This document shows, piece after piece, positions 1-8,484 of a stretch of DNA of 64,000 nt. How positions within the stretch are numbered: the first letter of the stretch is position 1; each line of letters begins with the position of its first letter. A program made the position numbers and the translations under genes. A model generated the notes under the pieces. The model had not been told where the DNA came from, made no database searches, and worked only from the letters and a program-made list of their open reading frames with translations. Source of the DNA: Candidatus Poribacteria bacterium. Its GTDB lineage: Bacteria; Poribacteria; WGA-4E; WGA-3G. The DNA is taken from the NCBI GenBank assembly GCA_012267415.1, contig JAAXGN010000015.1, positions 62,001-126,000 on the forward strand, in the 5' to 3' direction.

Positions 1-155
1 GCATCATAAGAATTGAGATCATTCGAAGCTAATATATCTTTGTCATCCGTTAGGGTTGCGGTTATCTCAGCGTCCTCATCAAGAAAGCTGTGGATAACAC
101 TTGCACTTGCATTGAAACGATGGTTTTCACCTGATAGTACGAGTACTCTTGACAT
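1..155 (-). CDS. ThuA-like protein, N-terminal part (runs off window start)
   Basis: Reading leftwards from an ATG at 155-153 the frame is open to the window edge and begins MSRVLVLSGENHRFNAS, the beta-strand plus G-E-N-H start seen in the ThuA family (class I glutamine-amidotransferase-like fold, linked to trehalose and other sugar use). A strong GAGGAGA ribosome site at 162-168 fixes the start. Only about 51 residues are inside the window. The start resembles the second ThuA-like protein at 20410-21030, which opens with a strand followed by V-T-G-E-H-G-F. The exact substrate of ThuA-like proteins is not established. Family assignment rests on the N-terminus only. Confidence 0.6.
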   Translation of the reverse strand, partial: MSRVLVLSGENHRFNASASVIHSFLDEDAEITATLTDDKDILASNDLNSYD

Positions 156-202
156 TGTTATCTCCTCGCGTACTGTTGGTTGTTAACTGCGGTAACCACA
201 TT

Positions 203-325
203 TATAGTAAAGTTAATAATTAATGAGACATTTCACCCATACAACGATGACGAAGACCACACAACGTAGGGGCGAGGTCACCTCGTCCGTTGTGGAGTGT
301 TTCATAAATTCTAATGTTCACTATA
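203..325. repeat. MITE-like element, family A copy 1
   Basis: A 123-bp palindromic unit opens TATAGTAAAGTTAATAATTA and closes with the imperfect complement ending TTCACTATA; the outermost TA on each side fits a TA target duplication. The core carries GTAGGGGCGAGG facing CCTCGTCC. Related copies lie at 1791-1904, 5557-5674, 21034-21112 and 39829-39942. A short open frame across it is not a gene. Otherwise 156-582 holds no gene that I can see. Confidence 0.8.
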
Positions 326-582
326 CACCAATGTTAGTGTTCCATGGGTATAGTTTAATTGAAAATAGTATTTGTGTCAATACAATTGGATGTTTCTGGA
401 GAATGATATGAAAACAGTTGACATCCGAACAAAAATTCTATACAATTCACGTTTAGATTATCTCACAATATTAATCTAACATTGGATTAGGTATATATTG
501 GTGTTTAGAGATATACTAATAAGAGTGACTTGAAGATGCATACCTTCTTCAAATGTATGTACAATTGCCTAAGGAGGCATTT

Positions 583-1755
583 ATGGGAAACAGAATAAAA
601 ATGGGACTGGTCGGATGCGGTGGTATGTCCGGTGCCCACATGAACGGTTACAAAGAATTGTGGTCAAAAGAGGTTAGAGATTTTGATATTATCGCTGCAT
701 GTGATATAGACAAAGGTAGAGCTGAGGCACGGGCAAATCAGGCGCACGAATTTCAAGGTGGAACGAAACCAGCAGTTTACACCGAAATTGACGAGATGCT
801 TGATAAGCACCCTGATTTAGATTGTGTAGACATCTGTGCGCTCCATAGTGCACACCATGTACTTGCAGTACCGGCACTTGAGGCAGGTAAACATGTCATC
901 ATTGAAAAACCTTTCGGGATCACGATGCGCGCCTGCAAACTGATGATGGAAGCAGCTGAAAAGAACAATAAAATCATTTCTGTTGCAGAGAATTATCGCT
1001 TGAGTCGCATGGAACGGACACGTAGTTGGGTCATTGCCCAAGGTCGCATCGGCGAACCCCGCATGTTTTTCTGGATAGAAGTCAGCGAGGCGATGGGGAA
1101 ATGGGGATGGCGCAACTTCAAAATGGATGCTGGCGGTGGTTGGGCATTAGATGGCGGTGTGCATTTTACCGACCTGATGCGTTATATCCTCGGTTTGGAA
1201 GCTGAGGAAGTTTATGCTATTAATAAAGCGTATGAACCCTATCGTTACGATAACCCTGGTGCCCGTGAAGGTGGATATTCTGTTGATGTAGAAGACGCAT
1301 TGATCGCAACGATCAAGTTTGAACAAGGTGTTACAGCACAGTGGACATGGGTCGGTTCCGCACCTGCTCACGGTTTCGGCACGAAGACCATCTACGGTAG
1401 TGAAGGTGCACTTGATTGGGGTAGAGGCTTGGTACCACGCGGCGGTGAACCAATTTCAAACGATGACCTACAGAAGGAATTCACCGATAGCCTAAGTGAT
1501 GATGAGAAGGAGTATTTCTTTCCATCAGGAATCGGTAATACCGTAGCAATAGAGCTGAAATACTTTGCAGACGCGATCAGAACGGGTGGAAAACCAGAGG
1601 TAGATGCCGTGGAAGGTTTGAGATCTCAAGCTATCTGTATGGCAGCCTACGAATCCGGCTACTTTGGTCGCCCCGTAACTATAGCAGAGATTGAGAACTG
1701 CGAATTGGAAGGTTATCAGAAAGAAATAAATGATCACTTGGGGATCGACTCTTAA
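583..1755 (+). CDS. Gfo/Idh/MocA family oxidoreductase
   Basis: A predicted NAD(P)-dependent sugar or cyclitol dehydrogenase, 390 residues and cytosolic. A Rossmann motif G-L-V-G-C-G-G-M-S-G is at residues 8-17 and the family's E-K-P lysine motif (I-I-E-K-P-F) at about 108-110; the C-terminal half has the expected alpha/beta dehydrogenase domain with G-G-G-W-A-L-D-G-G-V-H near residue 190. The start at 583 is chosen over an upstream in-frame ATG at 553 because AAGGAGG sits at 571-577, five bases before it. It is preceded by MITE copy 1 and followed by MITE copy 2, so it is probably a single-gene unit. The substrate cannot be read from the sequence. Confidence 0.9.
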   Translation: MGNRIKMGLVGCGGMSGAHMNGYKELWSKEVRDFDIIAACDIDKGRAEARANQAHEFQGGTKPAVYTEIDEMLDKHPDLDCVDICALHSAHHVLAVPALEAGKHVIIEKPFGITMRACKLMMEAAEKNNKIISVAENYRLSRMERTRSWVIAQGRIGEPRMFFWIEVSEAMGKWGWRNFKMDAGGGWALDGGVHFTDLMRYILGLEAEEVYAINKAYEPYRYDNPGAREGGYSVDVEDALIATIKFEQGVTAQWTWVGSAPAHGFGTKTIYGSEGALDWGRGLVPRGGEPISNDDLQKEFTDSLSDDEKEYFFPSGIGNTVAIELKYFADAIRTGGKPEVDAVEGLRSQAICMAAYESGYFGRPVTIAEIENCELEGYQKEINDHLGIDS

Positions 1756-1790
1756 CTTAAAATAGATTGTGGGTTAGGTAGAATACTGTG

Positions 1791-1904
1791 TATAGTAAAG
1801 TTAAAGATTAAAGAGACATTTCAACTTTTACGATATCCACCCTGCGTAGGGACGAGGTTTCCTCGTCCGTAGTGGAGTGTTTCATTAATTCTGAAGTCAC
1901 TATA
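1791..1904. repeat. MITE-like element, family A copy 2
   Basis: A 114-bp copy with TATAGTAAAGTTAAAGATTA at the left and GAAGTCACTATA at the right. The core again has GTAGGGACGAGG facing CCTCGTCC. Same orientation as copy 1. Confidence 0.8.
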
Positions 1905-1991
1905 AAGGACTGCATGACGCATTGAGTTTGCTGCTTTACACATTGCCTGACCTACGATCTTTCACTTATTATCTGGAAGAAATAAAATAAA

Positions 1992-3344
1992 ATGCCAAAA
2001 CCGACAGATATTCGTATCATTGATGTCCAGTATGATTTTGAGGAACACCGATACAGAACGCCACTAAAATTTGGCGGTGTGCCGACAGATCACTGCATAC
2101 TCTTTAACGTTCGAATTAATGTTCAAACATTAGGTGGTAAGGAAGCCACAGGATACGGTTCAATGCCGCTCGGAAATGTATGGGCATTTCCTCCAAAATA
2201 CATCCCATTTGATCAAAGTCTCGCTGCTATGAAGGAGCTTGCGGACTTAGCAGTTAAATCTACAAGGAATTGTAAATTGTGTGCACACCCTCTGGAACTA
2301 TCAGAAGTACTTGAGTCTGAATTCTTACTGCTTGCCGAAGGCCTATCCGAAAGAATGGCACTATCTACACCGATACCGAAACTGTGTACCGTCGTAACGA
2401 CAAGTCCCATTGATGCAGCAATTCATGATGGATTTGGAAAGGCAAACGGTATCAATAGTTATAATGGTTTGGACGAGGATTATGTCTCTACTGACCTTGG
2501 ACGTTATTTGGATAGTAGTTTCTCAGGGAAGTACCTTGATCAATATACGACCCGGCACCCGAAACCCGATATGCCACTTTATCATCTAATAGGTGCTTTG
2601 GATCCACTCACAGATGCCGATATAAGTTCTCGTCTTAATGATGGGTTGCCAGAAACGTTGTCAGAATGGATTCGTGCTGATGGGTTGACACAGCTAAAAA
2701 TAAAACTGAACGGCAACGACTTAGAATGGGATGTGGCGAGAGTTCTTGCTATTGACAGAATTACTGCAGAAACACAAGCAGTCCGTGGCGTAAAGACATG
2801 GTACTATTCTGCGGATTTTAATGAAACATGTGAGAATGTAGAGTATTTACTGGAATTTCTGAATCGTATCCGAGAACAAGGTGGAAAAGCCTTCAATCGC
2901 CTCTCTTACATTGAACAACCCACTGACCGTGATTTAGAAGCACATCCAAAAAATAAGATGCACAAAGCCGCAGAAATCAAACCTGTAGTAATTGATGAAT
3001 CTCTGACCGACTATGATACATTTCTGCTTGCCCGTGATCAGGGGTACTCTGGTGTAGCCATTAAGGCATGCAAGGGACAATCACAAGCGTTACTGATGGG
3101 TGCAGCTGCACAAGAATTCGGTATGTTCCTTGCTGTACAAGACTTGACATGCCCTGGTGCCTCTTTCTTGCATTCAGCAGGATTGGCATCCCGCATTCGG
3201 GGTGTTACCGCTATTGAAGGGAATGCACGTCAATTCTGTCCAAGTGCAAATGACGGTTGGCGTGATGAATTTCCTACTATTTTCAATATTACGGACGGTA
3301 CAGTTGGAACCCAGGTGCTTACGGGTCCTGGTCTTGGATATTAG
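1992..3344 (+). CDS. Enolase-superfamily (mandelate racemase/muconate lactonizing type) enzyme
   Basis: 450 residues with an N-terminal capping domain and a C-terminal barrel. The barrel shows the expected acid/base and metal ligands: K-I-K at 236-238, then D near 275 (S-A-D-F-N-E), E near 308 (Y-I-E-Q-P) and D near 335 (V-I-D-E-S), the usual three Mg2+ carboxylates. Such enzymes abstract a proton alpha to a carboxylate, commonly in acid-sugar dehydration or racemisation. The C-terminus contains A-I-E-G-N-A-R-Q-F-C-P. The start follows a weak purine-rich site (GGAAGAAATAAA). With the neighbouring Gfo/Idh/MocA gene it suggests carbohydrate catabolism. Its 3' end overlaps the convergent gene at 3319-3675 by 26 bp. 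Confidence 0.85.
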   Translation: MPKPTDIRIIDVQYDFEEHRYRTPLKFGGVPTDHCILFNVRINVQTLGGKEATGYGSMPLGNVWAFPPKYIPFDQSLAAMKELADLAVKSTRNCKLCAHPLELSEVLESEFLLLAEGLSERMALSTPIPKLCTVVTTSPIDAAIHDGFGKANGINSYNGLDEDYVSTDLGRYLDSSFSGKYLDQYTTRHPKPDMPLYHLIGALDPLTDADISSRLNDGLPETLSEWIRADGLTQLKIKLNGNDLEWDVARVLAIDRITAETQAVRGVKTWYYSADFNETCENVEYLLEFLNRIREQGGKAFNRLSYIEQPTDRDLEAHPKNKMHKAAEIKPVVIDESLTDYDTFLLARDQGYSGVAIKACKGQSQALLMGAAAQEFGMFLAVQDLTCPGASFLHSAGLASRIRGVTAIEGNARQFCPSANDGWRDEFPTIFNITDGTVGTQVLTGPGLGY

Positions 3345-3675
3345 GGACTTCAACTTTTGGAATTGCATCCGCACAAGTGATATTGGTAACCACATTCCTC
3401 TGTTCTGGGTGACGAACTGGAAAGTCCTTAATCACCTCATCTATAAACTCTCTTACTAATGTTTTAACGCTATCAAAAGGGATACATTCCAAGACTATGA
3501 TAGCACGATGTTTTGAAGGGGCAATATTGTAATCTAAACCGTATTGAATTCCTAAACCGATCAACTGCGGTTCAACGTTGATAATAACCTCTCTCCGTTC
3601 CTGTTCAGTGATGAAATAACTATCAACGATATAGTGGGTGTGAATCCAAGCTTCTTTTTGTTCAACAATCTTCAT
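3319..3675 (-). CDS. Hypothetical protein, 118 aa
   Basis: I do not recognise a family. The protein is soluble, mixed alpha/beta, without signal peptide or membrane segment; it contains E-Q-E-R-R-E-V-I-I-N-V-E-P-Q and a C-terminal segment rich in V and P. It ends inside the convergent enolase-superfamily gene (26-bp overlap) and its start lies 34 bp before the stop of the next minus-strand gene's coordinates, so the two minus genes are read in the same direction but are not overlapping. No clear ribosome site precedes the ATG. Coding status is likely from length and amino-acid composition, not proven. Confidence 0.5.
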   Translation of the reverse strand: MKIVEQKEAWIHTHYIVDSYFITEQERREVIINVEPQLIGLGIQYGLDYNIAPSKHRAIIVLECIPFDSVKTLVREFIDEVIKDFPVRHPEQRNVVTNITCADAIPKVEVPNIQDQDP

Positions 3676-3709
3676 AATGTACGTATTCTAACATGCGTGT
3701 TGGATAGAG

Positions 3710-5362
3710 TCAACGTTGTGAAATCGTAATAAGTTTTCGTATCGGCACTGTATCAATATTTTGTATACTACCATTATCCCACTTTATTTGGAGTCCATCT
3801 ACGTTTTCCTGCCTGCCTAAACCGAAAGATAACGTAAAGTCATTTCCGGAGAGATAGCTGGCACCACAGATCACCTCTCGGCGTAATGTTCTATCTCCAA
3901 CCGTCAATATGACACTGGAACCGATAGCATCAATATTCTTTCCTTTTCCAACTAATCTGATTGAGATCCAAGCATTGTCAGTTCCCACTTCATTTCTGAG
4001 AATCACAGCCGGACCATTTGATTGACATAGAACGACATCAACATCCCCATCTGTGTCAATATCGCCAAAGAGCATTCCTCGCACAACATAGGTAGACTTA
4101 CCCAACCCCGCTGCTTCAGTAGCATCGGTGAAACTTCCGTTACGGTTTTGAAATAACTGAACCGGTTGTGCATAAGTAAGTTTTGCATCTATTTTGTCAA
4201 CATTATCCCATATATGACCGTTGCCGACGAGAATATCAAGCCAACCGTCGTTGTCAAAATCGATGAAACGCGTGCCAAATCCGAGGGCATAAAAGGTTGG
4301 ATTTGCGAGTCCTGTGTCAAAAGTCACATCTTCAAAGAATCCTGTTCCGTCATTCTGTATAAGACAGTTCGCTTCCAGTGAGAAATTAGTGACCCAGAGA
4401 TCAATATCCCCATCATTGTCATAGTCTCCTGCATCCACCCCCATAGATCCATTTGCAATACCATCCCCATTATATGCAACCCCTCTTGATACTCCTTCTT
4501 CTTTAAATGTTCCGTTTCCTTGATTGATAAAGAGCGTGTTTGGTGACATATCATTTGCGACATAGATATCTATCCATCCATCACTATTTATATCTGTGCA
4601 GACGACTCCTAAACCGCGTGTGGTGGGTTGATATATACCTGCGGCTTTTGTAATATCTGTAAACGTTCCATCACCATTATTTTGATAGAGTACATCAGCG
4701 ATACCTTGGTATTCGTTTGGACCGCAATAGATACGCAACCTATTTTTGTAATAACAGGGGATGTCAGTTTCTAATGAATACGCAACATAATTACAGACAT
4801 AGAGGTCTAAGTCACCATCTCTATCAATGTCTGCAAATGCTGCACTTGCGCTTAGGAGAGGACAACCTACCTTTGCAGTGTCCGTTACGTCTGTAAATGT
4901 GCCATCACCGTTATTGTGGTAAAGCACGTTTTTCCCAAGGTTTGTAACGTAGATATCTCTATGTCCGTCCCCATTGTAATCTGCAGCAACCGCACCGAGA
5001 CCGTAACCTTTGTCTCCGACTTTTGCAGTTGCTGTGATGTCTACAAAGGTGCCTTCGTCATTCCTATAGAGTCGGTTTTCTGGTTCCTTTTCCTCTTCTA
5101 ATGGATAAGAAAGCGAGTTGCCTTGAACGAGATAGAGGTCAAGGTCTCCATCGTTGTCAAAGTCGAAGAGTGCTCCCCCGCTTCCCATGGTTTCAACAAG
5201 TCGACGTTCATCTGAAAACCCGTTGACATGGTGAAAATCAAGTTGCATGTCTGTCGTAACATCACGGAAGTATGAACCTGCTTCCGTTGACAGTGGAATC
5301 ATGCAGAGGATAAGAAACAGAATACGCACAATTTCTTGCCGACTATATAGATTAGTTTGCAT
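3710..5362 (-). CDS. Secreted FG-GAP repeat protein with C-terminal ASPIC/UnbV domain (CRTAC1 type)
   Basis: 550 residues with an N-terminal signal peptide (hydrophobic stretch at about 12-27). A ladder of FG-GAP/VCBS repeats carries calcium-loop motifs such as D-F-D-N-D-G-D-L-D, D-Y-N-G-D-G, D-I-D-R-D-G-D-L-D and D-T-D-G-D-V-D, consistent with a seven-bladed propeller. The last 80 residues match the ASPIC/UnbV module (I-G-S-S-V, then G-A-S-Y-L-S-G, then F-G-L-G). Members are extracellular or periplasmic and usually of unknown ligand. Unlike eight other secreted proteins here, it lacks the LTTxWG tail. Confidence 0.9.
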   Translation of the reverse strand: MQTNLYSRQEIVRILFLILCMIPLSTEAGSYFRDVTTDMQLDFHHVNGFSDERRLVETMGSGGALFDFDNDGDLDLYLVQGNSLSYPLEEEKEPENRLYRNDEGTFVDITATAKVGDKGYGLGAVAADYNGDGHRDIYVTNLGKNVLYHNNGDGTFTDVTDTAKVGCPLLSASAAFADIDRDGDLDLYVCNYVAYSLETDIPCYYKNRLRIYCGPNEYQGIADVLYQNNGDGTFTDITKAAGIYQPTTRGLGVVCTDINSDGWIDIYVANDMSPNTLFINQGNGTFKEEGVSRGVAYNGDGIANGSMGVDAGDYDNDGDIDLWVTNFSLEANCLIQNDGTGFFEDVTFDTGLANPTFYALGFGTRFIDFDNDGWLDILVGNGHIWDNVDKIDAKLTYAQPVQLFQNRNGSFTDATEAAGLGKSTYVVRGMLFGDIDTDGDVDVVLCQSNGPAVILRNEVGTDNAWISIRLVGKGKNIDAIGSSVILTVGDRTLRREVICGASYLSGNDFTLSFGLGRQENVDGLQIKWDNGSIQNIDTVPIRKLITISQR

Positions 5363-5556
5363 TTTTGATTTGAGATATAGTAATCTTAGGAATGTGTTTT
5401 GTGTGAGTGGGATTGCCGTTATCGCCTATATATTTATTATACGTCAATGTTCCGTAGAAGTCAACACTATTTTTATTTCCGGAATAGATATTCATATTGA
5501 CAAGGGAGCAGATAAAAGATATAATTACGCAATGTTTTATAATCGCATAATCGGTC

Positions 5557-5674
5557 TATTAAAGTAAAGTCAATAATTAATGAGACATTTACGCATTTAC
5601 AAAGATCGTCCCGCGTAGAGGTGAGGTCTCTTCGCCCGCTGTAGAGTGTATCATTAATTCTGAAGTCCACTATA
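5557..5674. repeat. MITE-like element, family A copy 3
   Basis: About 118 bp; the left end has diverged (TATTAAAGTAAAGTCAATAA) while the right end is intact (GAAGTCCACTATA). It fills most of the 365-bp gap before the CorA gene. No M-box-like magnesium leader is recognisable in the remaining bases. Confidence 0.75.
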
Positions 5675-5727
5675 GAGCACGATGTAATCAAAACTCTTAG
5701 GGAAGTGCTGCGTTGAGCCAGTGAAAT

Positions 5728-6804
5728 ATGAAATTAGCATTCTTTAATACATTTAAAAGATATACGCAAAAGGTGGGCAAGCCTCCCGGAACCCTTGAAT
5801 ATCTTGGTGAAGAACGAACAGAACCTGTCCGGATTACAGTATTGGATTACGATGAAACACATTTTCAGATAGATAAAACAGAAACAGTTGCAGCTTGTTT
5901 ACCCTACAAGGATACTGAGACTGTAACATGGATACAAGTTGAGGGAATACATGATATAGCTGTGATTGAAGAGATAGGCGAGTGTTTTGGTATCGATCCA
6001 CTCTTACTGGAGGATATGCTAAGTCCAACTCAGCTCCCTAAGATAGAAATTACTGAAAACTTTGTGTTTATCTTTTTGAAAAGCCTTGATTATGATACTG
6101 AATCCGATAAGGTTTCCAGAGAACAGATAAGTCTTGTCCTCGGTCCTAACTATGCTATCTCTCTGCAAGAGAACTATAGCAAGATTTTCGCTTCTATCCG
6201 AAACAGACTTCAAAATGGACAGGGAAGAATTCGACGTATGGATGCCGGTTATCTTGTGTATGCGTTGATAGATGTGATTGTTGACCACTATTTTGTGGTA
6301 CTTGATGAAGTCAATGAACGGGTGCAAGTATTGGAAGAAGAAATCATGCAAAACCCTTCACCAGAAGTTCTGGCAAAAGTTAATGATCTAAGAGCAGAAC
6401 AGTTGTTGCTACGAAGACCGATCTTCCCGTTAAGAGATGTCCTTATAGAGGTTTTGGAGGATGAAATACCACTATTTGGCGAAGATATCCATCCATACTT
6501 CAGAGATGTTTACGATCATCTGATGCAAGTGATTCAGATGTTAGAGGTAGTTCGTTCATCTATTACCGGACTGTTTGATCTCTATACCTCAGCAGTGAGT
6601 CATAGGATGAATGAGGTGATGAAGGTGTTAACTATCGTGGCTACCTTCTTTATTCCATTAACCTTCATCGCCGGTATTTACGGAATGAATTTCAAACACA
6701 TGCCTGAACTTGATAGTCCGTGGGGATACCCAATTGTATTATTGATTATGTTGGGCATTAGCATCGGCATGTTCATCTATTTTAAATGTAAAAAATGGCT
6801 CTAA
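5728..6804 (+). CDS. corA: CorA family magnesium/cobalt transporter
   Basis: 358 residues, the normal CorA length. A long cytosolic N-terminal domain (about 1-295) is followed by two transmembrane helices (about 298-318 and 333-353) joined by the signature Y-G-M-N-F at about 317-321, then a basic tail K-C-K-K-W-L. CorA forms homopentameric inner-membrane channels for Mg2+ (also Co2+ or Ni2+). The ATG is taken as start although no good ribosome site is visible. The gene is next to MITE copy 3 and a lipoprotein gene 42 bp downstream, in the same direction. Confidence 0.93.
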   Translation: MKLAFFNTFKRYTQKVGKPPGTLEYLGEERTEPVRITVLDYDETHFQIDKTETVAACLPYKDTETVTWIQVEGIHDIAVIEEIGECFGIDPLLLEDMLSPTQLPKIEITENFVFIFLKSLDYDTESDKVSREQISLVLGPNYAISLQENYSKIFASIRNRLQNGQGRIRRMDAGYLVYALIDVIVDHYFVVLDEVNERVQVLEEEIMQNPSPEVLAKVNDLRAEQLLLRRPIFPLRDVLIEVLEDEIPLFGEDIHPYFRDVYDHLMQVIQMLEVVRSSITGLFDLYTSAVSHRMNEVMKVLTIVATFFIPLTFIAGIYGMNFKHMPELDSPWGYPIVLLIMLGISIGMFIYFKCKKWL

Positions 6805-6846
6805 TGTTTATGAGCAATAGCTGCGTTCCACCTATGGAGATATGTC

Positions 6847-7560
6847 ATGAAAACAATACGTTATATGCTTTTCACTACACGTTCCGCTGTATTTATTTTG
6901 TTAGCTTGTCAGTTGTTTATATTCAGTAGTTGCGATGAATATGAGCAATGGACAAACGATCCGCCTGAAATCAATACATTCACTATACCAACCGAAGTAC
7001 GGTATGGCGAAACAGTTGAACTTAAAGTTGGTGTGACCGATCCTGAGAATGACGATTTAACTTATGTATGGGAAGTATCAGCTGGTACATTGATTGTAGA
7101 TGAAGGCGCGCAAGTACAGTGGACAGCTCCCGAACTGACTGATTCAGAAATCGCTCCTGATGAGAAAGTTACGGTTCACGTAACTGTTAGAGATAAAGGT
7201 GAAGAGTCTGTCATAGAATCAGCAACTATTATCGTCTATTCAAAGGCATTTAGAGTCGCTAAAGCACTTAGTGGTACGTATGAACTTGTCCGGGCACAGG
7301 TTGATGGTGAGACAACCGAAGCCTTCGGGTCAATGCGATTAACAACATCAACATTTTCCAGGGATTACCAAGGGGATGGAACTTTTTTCTACGGATCCTA
7401 TAGGTTGATTGAACCATTTGATGAGAGTAAAGGTATAATCTATTGGCTATCAGATGGGAGCACCGAACCCAGTGTGAGTAATTATACATGGGATGGTGAA
7501 TTATTAGTCCTATATTGGACAGCTACGGCAACAGGACATGTTTACCAGAAGTTGAAATGA
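6847..7560 (+). CDS. Lipoprotein with Ig/PKD-like domain and lipocalin-like C-terminal half
   Basis: 237 residues. An N-terminal hydrophobic segment ends in a lipobox F-S-S-C with the lipidated Cys near residue 29, so export and lipid anchoring are expected. Residues about 38-130 look like an Ig/PKD-type beta-sandwich (D-P-P-E-I-N-T-F, then T-D-P-E-N-D-D-L-T-Y-V-W). The C-terminal 100 residues (L-S-G-T-Y-E-L-V, repeated Y-x-W strands) resemble small lipocalin-like barrels found in Bacteroidetes-type lipoproteins. Ligand unknown. It probably shares a transcript with corA. Confidence 0.75.
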   Translation: MKTIRYMLFTTRSAVFILLACQLFIFSSCDEYEQWTNDPPEINTFTIPTEVRYGETVELKVGVTDPENDDLTYVWEVSAGTLIVDEGAQVQWTAPELTDSEIAPDEKVTVHVTVRDKGEESVIESATIIVYSKAFRVAKALSGTYELVRAQVDGETTEAFGSMRLTTSTFSRDYQGDGTFFYGSYRLIEPFDESKGIIYWLSDGSTEPSVSNYTWDGELLVLYWTATATGHVYQKLK

Positions 7561-7649
7561 GCGTGTGATGTTACCACAGATCATGATTGTTAAGACTTAA
7601 AGCAAATGGGTAAATAACAGTAGCGAAAAATCTGGTAATTTGTATTAGA

Positions 7650-7930
7650 ATCTATACAAATCTCACATGATTTTCCTAAACGTTTTTGTTCAACAAGCGT
7701 CTAATACTTATCATATTTAGACATTTCTGCCACATCTGTTAGTTTGTTGTTGCGTGTGGACAGAAAACTGATATACCGTGAGTTGCACGGGAATACACGC
7801 CTGTGGAGTTCAAGTAAGACCACGCTTGAGTGGCACGAGAGACGGAAGCAGGAAGTAGGTTGCAATAATCACAAACAGAGGTTGACCTCGCTTTGGTAGA
7901 TTTTACCATATTCGTGAGATTTGTATAGAT
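7650..7930. mobile_element. Decayed insertion with 17-bp inverted ends and a TnpB-like C-terminal scrap
   Basis: A perfect 17-bp inverted pair (ATCTATACAAATCTCAC at 7650-7666 and its complement at 7914-7930) brackets about 250 bp. Inside, plus-strand frames at about 7795-7900 read H-A-C-G-V-Q-V-R-P-R-L-S-G-T-R and, after a frame change, K-Q-E-V, which resembles the extreme C-terminus of IS200/IS605 OrfB (TnpB) proteins. No intact gene remains. The TnpB link is my recollection of that motif and is tentative; the inverted ends are directly visible. The right end overlaps the region upstream of the gene at 7951. Confidence 0.45.
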
Positions 7931-7950
7931 CCTACACAACGGGGAAGATA

Positions 7951-8460
7951 GTGAAAACAAAAGATCATAATTATATTTTGGCAATTTCTATATTTGCATT
8001 TATCTTTGGATCAAACCTTTTAGGGTTTTGCGAGGAACATGAGCGGATCACATTTGAGAATAATGGACAAACGAAAAGGTACGATGTTATTGAAACAAAA
8101 CGGTATGAGATTGTTGAGGTAGAGGAATCGGTTGTTTCACCGGATCGTCTGGAGACCGTTGCTGAACAAGCGGTTAAGGATGCTGAAAAAGACGCGAAGT
8201 ACCATCTCAATCCAACTCTGTGGTTTTCAACTGGCTGTTTTTTGTCTTTTGTCGGCCCTGTCTTTTCGCAACGTTACCAACCATTTATGCCGACTGGACG
8301 CGTCCTTGGGAAGTCACCACAATATGTTGCTTTTTACTATGACGCGTATAAGGTGAAAACGAAAAAACTTCAGTTTAATTGGGCATTGGGGGGGTGTCTC
8401 GTCGGGACACCTATAGGAGGGTACTTGATTAGTGTTATCTATAGAGCACGCCGGAATTAG
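7951..8460 (+). CDS. Hypothetical exported membrane protein, 169 aa
   Basis: GTG start chosen at 7951: a purine-rich GGGGAAG lies eight bases upstream, whereas the upstream TTG falls inside the inverted end of the element at 7650-7930. The product has an N-terminal hydrophobic segment (about 8-25), a duplicated K-R-Y-[DE]-V/I-x-E motif near residues 42-57, an acidic helical stretch, then two further hydrophobic segments near the C-terminus (around 95-110 and 145-160). No family recognised. It is convergent with the SUMF1-like gene, 24 bp away. Confidence 0.6.
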   Translation: MKTKDHNYILAISIFAFIFGSNLLGFCEEHERITFENNGQTKRYDVIETKRYEIVEVEESVVSPDRLETVAEQAVKDAEKDAKYHLNPTLWFSTGCFLSFVGPVFSQRYQPFMPTGRVLGKSPQYVAFYYDAYKVKTKKLQFNWALGGCLVGTPIGGYLISVIYRARRN

Positions 8461-8484
8461 GAGATATACTGTATTTTGAACCCA

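Noticed and set aside
223-411. Short plus-strand open frame
   Set aside because: Runs through MITE family A copy 1; its reading frame is set by the repeat.
5600-5727. Magnesium-sensing leader for corA
   Set aside because: No M-box-like helices or terminator could be recognised; the region is mostly MITE copy 3.
6019-6351. Minus-strand open frame of 110 codons inside corA
   Set aside because: Lies fully within a well-supported gene and has no recognisable features.
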